From an uncultured Cohaesibacter sp. (lineage in GTDB: Bacteria; Pseudomonadota; Alphaproteobacteria; Rhizobiales; Cohaesibacteraceae): 64,000 nt of DNA. The stretch covers positions 3,259,001-3,323,000 of the forward strand of contig NZ_OY782507.1 of NCBI RefSeq assembly GCF_963677725.1. The letters are read 5' to 3'. The notes beneath the pieces were generated by a model. That model was given only the letters and a program-made list of their open reading frames with translations, was not told where the DNA came from and made no database searches. The position numbers were made by a program, and so were the translations under genes. Positions 54,581 to 63,079 of the stretch are shown here, in pieces; position 1 is the stretch's first letter; each line of letters opens with the position of its first letter.

Positions 54581-54941
54581 TCCCTGCCCAAAAAGCAAAA
54601 TCCAATGCCATTTGCAAAATCGATATTTCCCGCTTAAAGAAGGATGGCGCGATAGAATGCCGCACTGCGAGAGCAGCTTTTCGATGCAATCATAGGTGTT
54701 GTAACTCTAGACTACTTGGCAAGGAATTGAATAACCTTGGTTCTGGATAAGGCGAGAAGTGTTCATCAAGTCCACCATGCCCTCGTCACCGGAGAATTCA
54801 TTGCACTTCATTCGGTCAAGACAACTCCATTGGCTGCCGAATACATCCTATTGCAATGGATGACTAATTTTATCGACTTGTGCTCTGAGTCTTGTTAGGC
54901 TTATTTTTTTGGTCACTGCAGTTAAAAATCGGGAGATAATT

Positions 54942-55946
54942 ATGAAACATTTTAGGATGCTCGCAGGCGCAGCAATTGCCCTGAGCCTGAGCGCTTCGGC
55001 GGTCATGGCTCAGGAGATGGCATTTTTCCGTATCGGCACTGGCGGGACAGCTGGAACCTACTATCCGATTGGCGGCCTTCTTGCCAACGCGATTTCGAAC
55101 CCTCCGGGATCTCGTCCTTGCGACAAAGGCGGCTCTTGCGGCGTTCCGGGTCTTGTTGCTTCGGCTCTGTCAGCCAACGGCTCTGTTGCCAATATCAACG
55201 CCATCGCTGGCGGAACGCTTGAATCGGGCTTCTCGCAGTCCGACGTCGCAACCTGGGCCTACACAGGAACCGGCATCTGGGAAGGCAAGCCGGCGGTTGA
55301 AAAACTGCGTGCCATCGCCAACCTTTATCCGGAAAGCATCCACCTCGTGGTCAGCGCCGATTCCGGCATCAACAGCGTTTCCGATCTCAAAGGGAAACGT
55401 GTTTCCATGGACGAACCCGGCTCGGGCACCCTTGTTGATGCGAAGATCATCCTGAACGGCTATGGCCTTACCGAAGAGGATATCGAACCGGAGTATCTCA
55501 AACCCGATCAGGCTGCTGACCGGATGCGCGACGGTGCAATGGATGCCTTCTTCTTCGTCGGTGGCTATCCTGCAGGTGCTATCTCCGAGCTGGCCAGCCA
55601 GCACGATGTCAAACTGATCCCGATCACCTGCGAAGAAGCGCCAAAGATCTGCGAAGATTTCAAGTTCTTTGGTCCAGACACCATCCCGGGCGGCACCTAT
55701 GAAGGCAATGCAGACAGCGTGAATACGCTTTCCGTTGGTGCCCAGTGGGTAACGAGTTCTGACCAGCCAGAAGAGCTTGTCTATAACATCACCAAGGCTC
55801 TTTGGAACAAAAATACCCGCAAGCTGCTTGATGCTGGCCATGCCAAAGGCAAGATGATCACGCTGGATACCGCCCTTAACGGCGTTGGCATTCCGCTTCA
55901 TCCGGGTGCTGAGAAATTCTACAAAGAAGCTGGCCTTGTGAAGTAA
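54942..55946 (+). CDS. TAXI-family TRAP substrate-binding protein
   Basis: This is a 334-residue binding protein with a signal peptide (residues 1-24, ending SAVMAQ). IGTGGTAGTYYPIGGLLANA is the canonical TAXI motif. A conserved pair CDKGGSCGVPGLVASALS near residue 60 is typical of this TAXI subgroup. GIPLHPGAEKFYKEAGL closes the protein. GGGAGATAATT precedes the ATG. A stem-loop separates it from its permease. Confidence 0.93.
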   Translation: MKHFRMLAGAAIALSLSASAVMAQEMAFFRIGTGGTAGTYYPIGGLLANAISNPPGSRPCDKGGSCGVPGLVASALSANGSVANINAIAGGTLESGFSQSDVATWAYTGTGIWEGKPAVEKLRAIANLYPESIHLVVSADSGINSVSDLKGKRVSMDEPGSGTLVDAKIILNGYGLTEEDIEPEYLKPDQAADRMRDGAMDAFFFVGGYPAGAISELASQHDVKLIPITCEEAPKICEDFKFFGPDTIPGGTYEGNADSVNTLSVGAQWVTSSDQPEELVYNITKALWNKNTRKLLDAGHAKGKMITLDTALNGVGIPLHPGAEKFYKEAGLVK

Positions 55947-55986
55947 GCCGCATTGGTTCGGGCTCATGCTCGAACTCTCGATAGAT

Positions 55987-56019
55987 CAAAGGGGGGCGAG
56001 GCAGATCTCGGCCCCTTTT
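55987..56019 (+). terminator. attenuator stem-loop after the TAXI gene
   Basis: AAAGGGG-rich left arm (55988-55996) with GGCGAG pairs with CTCGGCCCCTTTT (ending at 56019), leaving a TTTT tail. Placed between the binding-protein and permease genes, it likely lets some but not all transcripts continue. Confidence 0.7.
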
Positions 56020-56044
56020 CCACTATCCGACAGGAGCGCATGGG

Positions 56045-58132
56045 ATGACTAAGGCCACCAACATACAGGACGATGGCGAGGATATTCATCCTCTTTCTGC
56101 CGAAGAACTTCAGGCAATCGAGGAAGAATTTGATCCGGAGCTACGCTTTCGAAGCTTGGGCTGGCCACTGAGCGTCATCACAGCGATAGTCCTGTTTCTG
56201 CTCTCCAGTTACCATTTTTATACAGCCGGCTATGGCATTCCCCAGGCAACAATTCATCGGGGGCTGCATCTGGGTGTTACATTGCTGGTGGTGTTTCTCA
56301 GTTTCTCTGCATTCAGCAACAGGGTCGTCACGCCGAGTTGGAAAGCGCCTTTCGGGCTGCCACTGATCGACTGGGCTCTTGCCATTGCCGGGGTGCTTAG
56401 TGCGCTTTATGTTCCCTGGATCTATAGCGAGCTGGCCTTCCGCGTCGGTAATCCTTTGCCTATCGACGTTTTGATGGGGACGATCATGATCGTCGTGCTG
56501 CTCGAAGCGGTGCGCCGCTCCATGGGTTGGCCGTTACCAGTGATCGCCCTTCTTTTCATTGCCTATGCCTATTTCGGCAAATCCATGCCGGGAATTCTTG
56601 TTCATCCGGGTGCAAGTTGGGCCAATATTGTCAACCATCTCTATCTCACGTCCCAAGGGATCTACGGTACGGCCCTTGGGGTTATCGCCACTTATGTGTT
56701 CCATTTCGTGCTGTTTGGTGTCATGGCCACGCGCATCGGCTTGGGGCAGTTGTTTATCGATGTGGCGTCCGCCCTTGCTGGACGCTATGCCGGTGGACCG
56801 GCAAAAGTGTCCGTCCTGTCCTCGGCCATGCTGGGGTCGATTTCCGGCTCGTCCATCGCCAACACGGTGACCACCGGAGCGCTCACCATTCCCGCCATGA
56901 TCCGCATTGGCTATCCACGCCATTTTGCCGCCGCCGTTGAAGCGGCCGCCTCAACCGGTGGGCAAATCACCCCGCCCGTTATGGGGGCTGTTGCCTTCCT
57001 GATGATCGAATATCTTAATGTGCCGCTGACAACGATCCTGACCGCCGCGCTCGTTCCGGCTTTCATGCATTTCTTCGGCGTTCTGGTGCAGGTCCATCTG
57101 GAAGCCCGTCGTCTGGGCCTTAGAGGCCTGTCGCCATCGGAGTTGCCAAACGCCTGGAAAGTGCTGAAAAAGGGCTGGCTGTCGGTCTTGCCATTGGCCA
57201 TTCTGGTCGCGGTTCTGTTGTCCGGGCGCACCCCGTTTGCCGCAGCCTTCTATTCCATCTCTGCCTGCATCGTCGTTCTGGCCATTCAGCAGGTTCAGAA
57301 ATCAGGTCTCATTGGGGGCATCAGGGGAGCGGCTCATGAGATCTTTGAAGGCTTCATTATGGGCGCCAAGCAGTCCTTGTCGGTGACCGCAGCTGCCGCG
57401 CTCGTGGGTGTTGTGATTGGTGTTGTCACTCTGACTGGTGTCGGGTTCAAGATTGCTTATATGGTCACCAGCATCGCGCAAGGATGGGCAGCATCCGTGC
57501 ATGAGATGATCGCTTTCTTGCCTTTCGAATTGATGACGGTGCCCGCACTGACCCTGCTTTTCACTCTCATGCTGACCGCGGTGGTCTGTATTCTGATGGG
57601 CTGCGGTATTCCCACGACCGCAAATTATATCATCATGGTCGCGGTCGCTGCCCCCATTCTTGGCCTGCTCGGGGTACAGCAGATGGTGGCTCACTATTTC
57701 GTCTTCTATTACGGCGTGCTCGCGGATGTGACGCCGCCGGTGGCCATGGCAGCCTATGCCGGTGCAGGCATTGCTGGCGCGAACGCCTTCAAGGCGGGGA
57801 ATACGGCTTTTCGTCTCAGCATGGGCAAGGCCCTCGTTCCCTTCGTCTTCGCCTTCCAACCAGCTCTCCTGATTGTCACAGACGGCTTCACCTGGCAGGC
57901 TTTCGCTTTGGCCTTCGGCGGAGCTGTCCTTGGAATCTGGGTGTTGGCATCGGCCGTTTCCAACTGGCTTTTTGCCCCGCTCTACTGGTTCGAGAGGATC
58001 GTGCTGGTTGTTGCCGCCTTGCTGCTGGTGGCGCCAAATCTGATTGCAACAGCGGTGGGATTGGCCGTGGTCGCCCCGATCATTCTGCGCCAGTTGTTGC
58101 CTCGTTATTGGCAGACGTCACAATCTGGATAA
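56045..58132 (+). CDS. TRAP transporter permease, fused 4TM/12TM subunits (TAXI system)
   Basis: This is a 695-residue permease with a 45-residue cytoplasmic start, then DctQ-like and DctM-like halves. It has GGPAKVSVLSSAMLGSISGS, AVEAAASTGGQITPPVMGAV and MGCGIPTTANYIIMVAVAAP. It resembles the other fused permease in the window but is not a close copy. AGGAG lies before the ATG at 56045; an out-of-frame ATG at 56039 is not used. Substrate unknown. Confidence 0.93.
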   Translation: MTKATNIQDDGEDIHPLSAEELQAIEEEFDPELRFRSLGWPLSVITAIVLFLLSSYHFYTAGYGIPQATIHRGLHLGVTLLVVFLSFSAFSNRVVTPSWKAPFGLPLIDWALAIAGVLSALYVPWIYSELAFRVGNPLPIDVLMGTIMIVVLLEAVRRSMGWPLPVIALLFIAYAYFGKSMPGILVHPGASWANIVNHLYLTSQGIYGTALGVIATYVFHFVLFGVMATRIGLGQLFIDVASALAGRYAGGPAKVSVLSSAMLGSISGSSIANTVTTGALTIPAMIRIGYPRHFAAAVEAAASTGGQITPPVMGAVAFLMIEYLNVPLTTILTAALVPAFMHFFGVLVQVHLEARRLGLRGLSPSELPNAWKVLKKGWLSVLPLAILVAVLLSGRTPFAAAFYSISACIVVLAIQQVQKSGLIGGIRGAAHEIFEGFIMGAKQSLSVTAAAALVGVVIGVVTLTGVGFKIAYMVTSIAQGWAASVHEMIAFLPFELMTVPALTLLFTLMLTAVVCILMGCGIPTTANYIIMVAVAAPILGLLGVQQMVAHYFVFYYGVLADVTPPVAMAAYAGAGIAGANAFKAGNTAFRLSMGKALVPFVFAFQPALLIVTDGFTWQAFALAFGGAVLGIWVLASAVSNWLFAPLYWFERIVLVVAALLLVAPNLIATAVGLAVVAPIILRQLLPRYWQTSQSG

Positions 58133-58229
58133 GGGCCAGAAAAAAATGTAATTCGTTTTGTTTTTAAAAAGAGTTCTGGGTGCCTAAGACAATCGGGCAT
58201 GCTGGCCTAAGGATCACAGTGCCCTGCCG

Positions 58230-58982
58230 CTATATGAGCGGCCGGCTCTGTGCGGTCAGGCCTTCCCAACCTGCAACTTCCAAAAGACCCTCAATATTGA
58301 GGACCTCACAACCACGCTCTTTCCACTTGATGAGATCTCTTTGCGCCAACTTGCGCAGGGTCTTGTTCGTGTGAACGATCGACAACCCCAGTGTGTCGGC
58401 GATATGTTGTTGCGTAATCGATAATTCTGTTTCTTCTTCTTGTGCAAGCCCCACTGAGGCCGCTTTTTGATAGATATAGGCCAAAAGGTAGGCTGCGCGT
58501 TCTATTGCTGTCCGCCGACCCACACTCACCAGATGTTCATCGAGAATACGTTCTTCTCTGGCGGCAATCCATGTGACGTCATAGCCAAGATCGGGGTGTT
58601 TTACATACAAATTCATCAAGTTTTCACGCTCGAACACACACAGGGTCATGGCTGAAAGTGCTTCGACCGTGTGTTCCATTTCTCCCATGATTGATCCCTG
58701 CAACCCGATCATATCGCCCGGCATTACATAATTGAGAATTTGTCGACGGCCATCTTCCAGCAATTTTGAGCGAAAGCCCCATCCGCTCAATACTGTATAG
58801 AGGTGCGGGTTGTTGCTCCCTTCCACTAATATGGTCGCGCCTGAGTCCGCGCGTAGTTCGCCCTTTTTAAAGTCGGAAACAAAATCCAACTCTTCCGGAT
58901 CAAAATCGCGAAACGTTTTATTTCGCTGCAACGGACAATTTTCACACTCTGTGCGCGCTGCGCGAGCCTTATTTTTGTTCAT
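58230..58982 (-). CDS. Crp/Fnr-family transcriptional regulator
   Basis: This is a 250-residue regulator. An N-terminal cysteine pair (TECENCPL) is present but not the four cysteines of true Fnr. A cyclic-nucleotide-binding fold has NYVMPGDMIGLQGSIMGEME. An HTH_Crp at the C-terminus has QQHIADTLGLSIVHTNKTLR. Start 58982 is favoured over 59042. An EcfG-type promoter (GGAAC-N16-CGTT) lies 34-58 bases upstream, so the gene is probably part of the general stress response. Confidence 0.88.
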   Translation of the reverse strand: MNKNKARAARTECENCPLQRNKTFRDFDPEELDFVSDFKKGELRADSGATILVEGSNNPHLYTVLSGWGFRSKLLEDGRRQILNYVMPGDMIGLQGSIMGEMEHTVEALSAMTLCVFERENLMNLYVKHPDLGYDVTWIAAREERILDEHLVSVGRRTAIERAAYLLAYIYQKAASVGLAQEEETELSITQQHIADTLGLSIVHTNKTLRKLAQRDLIKWKERGCEVLNIEGLLEVAGWEGLTAQSRPLI

Positions 58983-59015
58983 GTACTCACCCACCCATTT
59001 ATGTGTTAAAGAGAT

Positions 59016-59040
59016 AACGGGACAAAAGGATAATAGTTCC
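59016..59040 (-). promoter_or_regulatory. EcfG (general stress sigma) promoter of crp/fnr gene
   Basis: On the minus strand GGAAC (59040-59036), 16 bases, then CGTT (59019-59016) match the alphaproteobacterial EcfG consensus exactly. Transcription would begin roughly 20-30 bases before the ATG at 58982. Confidence 0.7.
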
Positions 59041-59132
59041 AAAAGCCTGTCTCGCTATGTCTTTTTTAAATGCCATACCCTCTGGCCCGTACGATACTCG
59101 GTTATTCGATTGCTCTTATTGAGGAACGAGAC

Positions 59133-59555
59133 ATGACTGCCAGAGGACCGGATTTTCTAATCGTTGAATCATGGTATGTTGTAGCCTTGGAGCTGGAGCA
59201 TCACATTGAGCGGCTCTTTGGGTCTCGCTCTCGGATTATTTCACCCAATCGTTTGAAATACGTGCTCTCGAACGATGGCCCCTTTGCTTGCATCTTTTAC
59301 GATACAGGATTGATGATGGATCAGTCCGAGGACCATTTGCAGGCGATCAAAGCCTTGAACATCCCGCTTGTATTCACCACGGCGTGCGATGGCTTTTTGA
59401 CTGGCGTGCCGGGCTTTGAGGCCGTTCCCGTCATTGGCAAGCCTTATCGGATCCATGACTTGGCAAAAATGATCAGCTTGGTGATGCAAACATCCCAGGC
59501 ACCGCTTGATGCATCTTGCCTGCAGTCGCAGCCACTGCAACCAAATCCTCTTTAA
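59133..59555 (+). CDS. single-domain response regulator (receiver) protein
   Basis: This is a 140-residue receiver-like protein. IVESWYVVALELE provides a single acidic residue where two are usual. The phospho-acceptor aspartate is in CIFYDTGLMM near residue 53, the threonine in LVFTTA, and the lysine in PVIGKPYRI near residue 106. The core is thus mostly intact. No output domain follows. GAGGAACGAG precedes the ATG. It is probably the partner of the histidine kinase immediately downstream. Confidence 0.75.
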   Translation: MTARGPDFLIVESWYVVALELEHHIERLFGSRSRIISPNRLKYVLSNDGPFACIFYDTGLMMDQSEDHLQAIKALNIPLVFTTACDGFLTGVPGFEAVPVIGKPYRIHDLAKMISLVMQTSQAPLDASCLQSQPLQPNPL

Positions 59556-59571
59556 AATCAAGCATAAGCCT

Positions 59572-59594
59572 CAAAATTCGCCAATCGAATTTTG
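59572..59594 (+). terminator. AT-rich stem-loop between receiver and kinase genes
   Basis: CAAAATTCG (59572-59580) pairs with CGAATTTTG (59586-59594), a perfect nine-base stem around a 5-base loop in the 72-base gap. It may adjust the ratio of the two proteins. Confidence 0.45.
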
Positions 59595-59627
59595 TCTTGT
59601 TTCTCCTTGTATGGTCAGGAAATAATA

Positions 59628-61292
59628 GTGCCAATGCAGCGCTTTTTGCCACCGGTCGTCTTTTGCGCAATTCTCACGATCGGGTTGGCAATGTCCTTCA
59701 CACTGTATGAAGCTGCGCATCATGCCAGCGAAATCCGAGCGCAGGGACTAGCGGATGAAGTGGTTGATCGCCTCTCCGAGCGCCTTAGGCGAAATTTGTC
59801 ACTGCTTCGCGCGACGCGCTCGTTGTATATGTCACATCGAGGCAATGTCACCCGCGAGGAATTCAAGACTTTTGTGTCCGGTCTAGAGGTGGATGAGACC
59901 TATCCCGGTGTTCTGGGAATCGGCTTTGCAAAGCTCATTGATCGAGGTCAGGAAGCCGCTGCACAGGCAGAGATCACGCGCGATTACGCCGGTGACCGTG
60001 TAATTTGGCCTGAGAGTGATCAAGAGCGGCGCACTCCGATTATGCTGCTTGAGCCTCTCAATCCCAGAAACAATGCAGCCATCGGCTTTGATATGTTTCA
60101 AGAACCGGTCCGAAGGGCCGCGATGGAAACCGCCATGCTGGCCTCTGAGATCGTGGCGACTGCGCCCGTTCAGCTGGTGCAAGAAATGACCAGTGAAAAG
60201 CAGGCGGGATTTTTGGCATATGCGCCCGTATACGCGCCCGCGACCGGTTTTGAGGTTGATAATACGCGGCAAACGGCACCCATTAAAGGGTTTGTCTATT
60301 CTCCCATCCGGGCCGGAGATCTGTTCAACGCAGTTCTGCGGCAAAAACCAACTCTCGCCATCAAAGTGAAGGCTTATGATGTTGAAGCCAACGCAAAGCC
60401 GCTCTTTGTCGCGGCGGGGTTTGACGATGAGCGAGATGACTTTTCCTCTATCGTGACGCGCAAAACAAAATTTGCTGGTCGAACCTGGATGTTGGATATC
60501 GGGATTGAAAAGGGGACCGCATGGAGCCTGGATCAAATCCTGCCCTATTTCATCGCCGTGTCTTCTGTGCTTTTTGCTATGGCCGTTGCCTATGTGATAC
60601 ACGCCCAATTGCAGGCGCTTGTTTCTGCACACAGACAGCGAGCCCTCAGCGAAAGAAAAATGGAAGATAAAGAGCTTCTGCTTCAAGAAATGAAGCATAG
60701 AATCAAGAATTCCATCGCGCGGATTATGGCGATCAGCCGCCAAACTCTCTTGCATTCAAAATCGCTGGATGAATTTTCAGATTCTTTCAATGCCCGTCTT
60801 CAGGCGATGGCAAACGCACAGGATGCGCTGACACAGTCACATTGGCAGAAGGCTGATTTGTTCGATCTGCTGGCTATGGAGTTGGAGCAGGTTCTGGGTC
60901 GCGAGTCCTTTGGTGACCAGATTTCCGGACCGGACATTGAATTGAATGAAGAAGCCGCGCCGGCTTTGGGTCTGACATTCCATGAGTTGGCGACAAATGC
61001 GCTGAAATATAGCGATGTTGCCGATAGAGAAGACGCGCTTAGCGTCACCTGGAATGTGTGTGAATCCCCGAACAGCAGAGAATTGCAAATTCGTTGGGTT
61101 GAGATGAGCAAAGCGACAGTAAAGGCCCCAACCCATAAAGGGTTTGGGACCAAACTGATCGATGCAAATATTCTGGGCGTTTTGAGTGGGACTATCAATC
61201 GCCAATATAGCGAGAATGGCCTCGTGATCGATATTTCCATCCCGTTGCCACCTCAGCGCAGCAAGGAGGGAAAATCCTCCAAGCGTTCCTAA
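59628..61292 (+). CDS. CHASE-domain sensor histidine kinase, HWE/HisKA_2 type
   Basis: This is a 554-residue inner-membrane kinase. A helix at about residues 6-26 is followed by a periplasmic CHASE sensor domain (LRATRSLYMSHRGNVTREEF, then YPGVLGIGFAKLI). A second helix lies near 305-325 and a cytoplasmic kinase follows, with MKHRIKNSIARIMAIS (phosphorylated histidine), FHELATNALKYSD and GFGTKLID. HWE/HisKA_2 kinases often feed the EcfG stress pathway. GTG at 59628 fits an AGGA seven bases upstream; an ATG at 59634 is almost as likely. Its stop overlaps the convergent PLDc_N gene. Confidence 0.87.
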   Translation: MPMQRFLPPVVFCAILTIGLAMSFTLYEAAHHASEIRAQGLADEVVDRLSERLRRNLSLLRATRSLYMSHRGNVTREEFKTFVSGLEVDETYPGVLGIGFAKLIDRGQEAAAQAEITRDYAGDRVIWPESDQERRTPIMLLEPLNPRNNAAIGFDMFQEPVRRAAMETAMLASEIVATAPVQLVQEMTSEKQAGFLAYAPVYAPATGFEVDNTRQTAPIKGFVYSPIRAGDLFNAVLRQKPTLAIKVKAYDVEANAKPLFVAAGFDDERDDFSSIVTRKTKFAGRTWMLDIGIEKGTAWSLDQILPYFIAVSSVLFAMAVAYVIHAQLQALVSAHRQRALSERKMEDKELLLQEMKHRIKNSIARIMAISRQTLLHSKSLDEFSDSFNARLQAMANAQDALTQSHWQKADLFDLLAMELEQVLGRESFGDQISGPDIELNEEAAPALGLTFHELATNALKYSDVADREDALSVTWNVCESPNSRELQIRWVEMSKATVKAPTHKGFGTKLIDANILGVLSGTINRQYSENGLVIDISIPLPPQRSKEGKSSKRS

Positions 61293-61462
61293 CTTTTAGG
61301 GCCTGCAAGGAACCAAACGATCAGACCGATCAACGGGAAGATAAGCACGGCAAGAATCCAGAGGAGTTTTGCGCCTGTTGACGCGCTGCTGCCCAGGATT
61401 TTAATCACCGCATAAATATCTGCGATCAGAATAAGTAAACCAAGAATACCATATTCAAGCAT
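61289..61462 (-). CDS. small PLDc_N-domain membrane protein
   Basis: This is a 57-residue two-helix membrane protein. MLEYGILGLLILIADIYAVI is typical of the cardiolipase N-terminal (PLDc_N) domain, and ASTGAKLLWILAVLIFPLIG followed by FLAGPK matches its second half. AGAGG lies before the ATG at 61462. Stand-alone PLDc_N proteins are widespread, small, and of unknown function. Its stop overlaps the kinase stop, so the two genes converge. Confidence 0.8.
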   Translation of the reverse strand: MLEYGILGLLILIADIYAVIKILGSSASTGAKLLWILAVLIFPLIGLIVWFLAGPKS

Positions 61463-61488
61463 TGTCGTAGAACCTCTTTCGTAAGGTA

Positions 61489-61510
61489 AGCGCGGTTTGT
61501 GTACCGCGCT
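61489..61510 (-). terminator. terminator after the DUF992 gene
   Basis: AGCGCGGT (61489-61496) pairs with ACCGCGCT (61503-61510) around a 6-base loop. It follows the DUF992 gene on the minus strand and separates it from the PLDc_N gene. Confidence 0.6.
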
Positions 61511-61542
61511 CCTTTATCAAATGACCTTGTTTAAAACCGGAT

Positions 61543-62037
61543 CTAGTCCGCAATTGAACGCAACTCGACCTGAGAGATTGCGAGTGCGAAATTGAGGCCG
61601 GTTTGCGTGGAAACACTCAGAGGCTGCAAAGCAATCGTTTCTCTGGATCCACCCAGCAACACATTGGCGCCAAGACCTACACCCACGGTTGCCTCCGCGC
61701 TCACACCGCTATAGGTGCCAGCCAAAGCGCCCGGTTCCTGAATATCTGCGGTCGGTGCAAAAACGGCCCAAGCGATAACACCGTTGCTGGTTTTGCCGAT
61801 ATCCAGCCCGAACTTGCTGATTGCGCCAAAATATTGCTCAGTTGGCCGCGAGTCGTTGCTGGGTTTGAAGGTGCAGGACAGATCTTTCGTGGATTGGAAA
61901 ATGAAACCGCTGCCGTCTTTTACGGCACAATTCAGAACACCGACTTCCACACGTTCAACGTCAGCAAGGGCTGGGGCTGAAGTGGCCAAAATGGCTGGGA
62001 TTGTTGCGAGCATTGCAAGTTTTGACAGGCGCTTCAT
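61543..62037 (-). CDS. DUF992 family periplasmic protein
   Basis: This is a 164-residue secreted protein. A signal peptide (residues 1-25, ending APALA) is followed by VGVLNCAVKDGSGFIFQSTK with the conserved cysteine, LSCTFKP with the second, and GANVLLGGSRETIALQPLSV with GLNFALAISQVEL. The family is confined mainly to alphaproteobacteria and has no established role. It is transcribed from an EcfG-type promoter, hence likely a stress-induced envelope protein. Confidence 0.88.
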   Translation of the reverse strand: MKRLSKLAMLATIPAILATSAPALADVERVEVGVLNCAVKDGSGFIFQSTKDLSCTFKPSNDSRPTEQYFGAISKFGLDIGKTSNGVIAWAVFAPTADIQEPGALAGTYSGVSAEATVGVGLGANVLLGGSRETIALQPLSVSTQTGLNFALAISQVELRSIAD

Positions 62038-62127
62038 TTTTAATTCTCCGTTTACTTTCAGATCCATCCAAATAAAATTGTAGACCAAAAAGATTTTTTC
62101 TTTTTTGGACTGCGTTCTTGAATAGAC

Positions 62128-62152
62128 AACGGGCAACGGCCTTTAAGGTTCC
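62128..62152 (-). promoter_or_regulatory. EcfG (general stress sigma) promoter of the DUF992 gene
   Basis: On the minus strand GGAAC (62152-62148), 16 bases, then CGTT (62131-62128) match the EcfG consensus exactly. It is about 90 bases upstream of the ATG at 62037. Confidence 0.7.
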
Positions 62153-62216
62153 AACTTATATTTCAATTTTGTACAGGCCGGTTTTTTGGGTTTTATTAAG
62201 CCGCATCTATTTCAAG

Positions 62217-63035
62217 TCAGATCTGATCTGAAATAGATGCATCCTCCAAGTTGATTTTTCTCCAAATTGCTTCTGCGAAGGAATAGCCCGCAAACAGGAT
62301 GACTCCGATCCCCAAGGCGGATAAAAACCACACGCCAAACGGCAGATATTGAACATATACCAGAGCATCTTTCACGTCCGGTGGGGCACCATCACCGCTT
62401 TCAATGCCCAGAAAGCGAAAGATCATAATGGTGGCAATGATGGCAAACACGATGCCGCGCGCCGTTAAGCCCACCATGGAGATTGGGTGAATAAACGCCA
62501 TGACACTGGCGTCGGCCTGAAAATGATCGGCATATTTCTGGGTGAATGCTTTCCACCAATGCGCGATGGCAATGCCAATGAAAATACAGGCCAGCACGAG
62601 TGCGACATATTTCTGGCCGATAACCTGTCCCATTTGCTGTGCAAGCCCACCGGACTCGCCGCCATTATCAGACGCAAAGGCACCGATTAGAGAGGCTGAA
62701 TAAAGGGCCAAACCGGAATAGGTGACAGCGCTTGAAAACAAGCCCACTCGTATGGCCAGTCCTTTTGCTGACCAACCGTGATCATCGGTGTCCAGAATAG
62801 ACTGCACCAGACGCCACATAATATATCCGACCAAACCCACGATCAGGATAACGATGAGTGTCTCGCCAAGGGGCTGCTTGAGAATCTTGAGTATCGCGCC
62901 TTTGGTGCCTTTGCTTTGGGCAGCACCCCAAGCGGCAAAAATCGCAAAGCCGCCCACGATCAAATAGACGACGCCGCGTGAGAAATAGCCGGCGCGCGCC
63001 AGATATTTGATCCAAGTTTGTGAATTGCTTTGCAT
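62217..63035 (-). CDS. DUF1206 family membrane protein
   Basis: This is a 272-residue protein with six predicted helices in three repeated pairs. The N-terminal YLARAGYFSRGVVYLIVGGF, IRVGLFSSAVTYSGLALYSA and HPISMVGLTARGIVFAIIAT segments are the triplicated DUF1206 motif. Function is unknown; the family often associates with stress genes. It follows the PAP2 gene by 44 bases in the same direction. Confidence 0.87.
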   Translation of the reverse strand: MQSNSQTWIKYLARAGYFSRGVVYLIVGGFAIFAAWGAAQSKGTKGAILKILKQPLGETLIVILIVGLVGYIMWRLVQSILDTDDHGWSAKGLAIRVGLFSSAVTYSGLALYSASLIGAFASDNGGESGGLAQQMGQVIGQKYVALVLACIFIGIAIAHWWKAFTQKYADHFQADASVMAFIHPISMVGLTARGIVFAIIATIMIFRFLGIESGDGAPPDVKDALVYVQYLPFGVWFLSALGIGVILFAGYSFAEAIWRKINLEDASISDQI

Positions 63036-63079
63036 TGCGCTGATGCTTTCTAATTAGGGCAAGGATTTTCCCGGTTTCG

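Noticed and set aside
58920-58982. Oxygen-sensing Fe-S Fnr assignment for the second Crp/Fnr protein
   Set aside because: Only two cysteines lie near the N-terminus, and the four-cysteine arrangement is absent.
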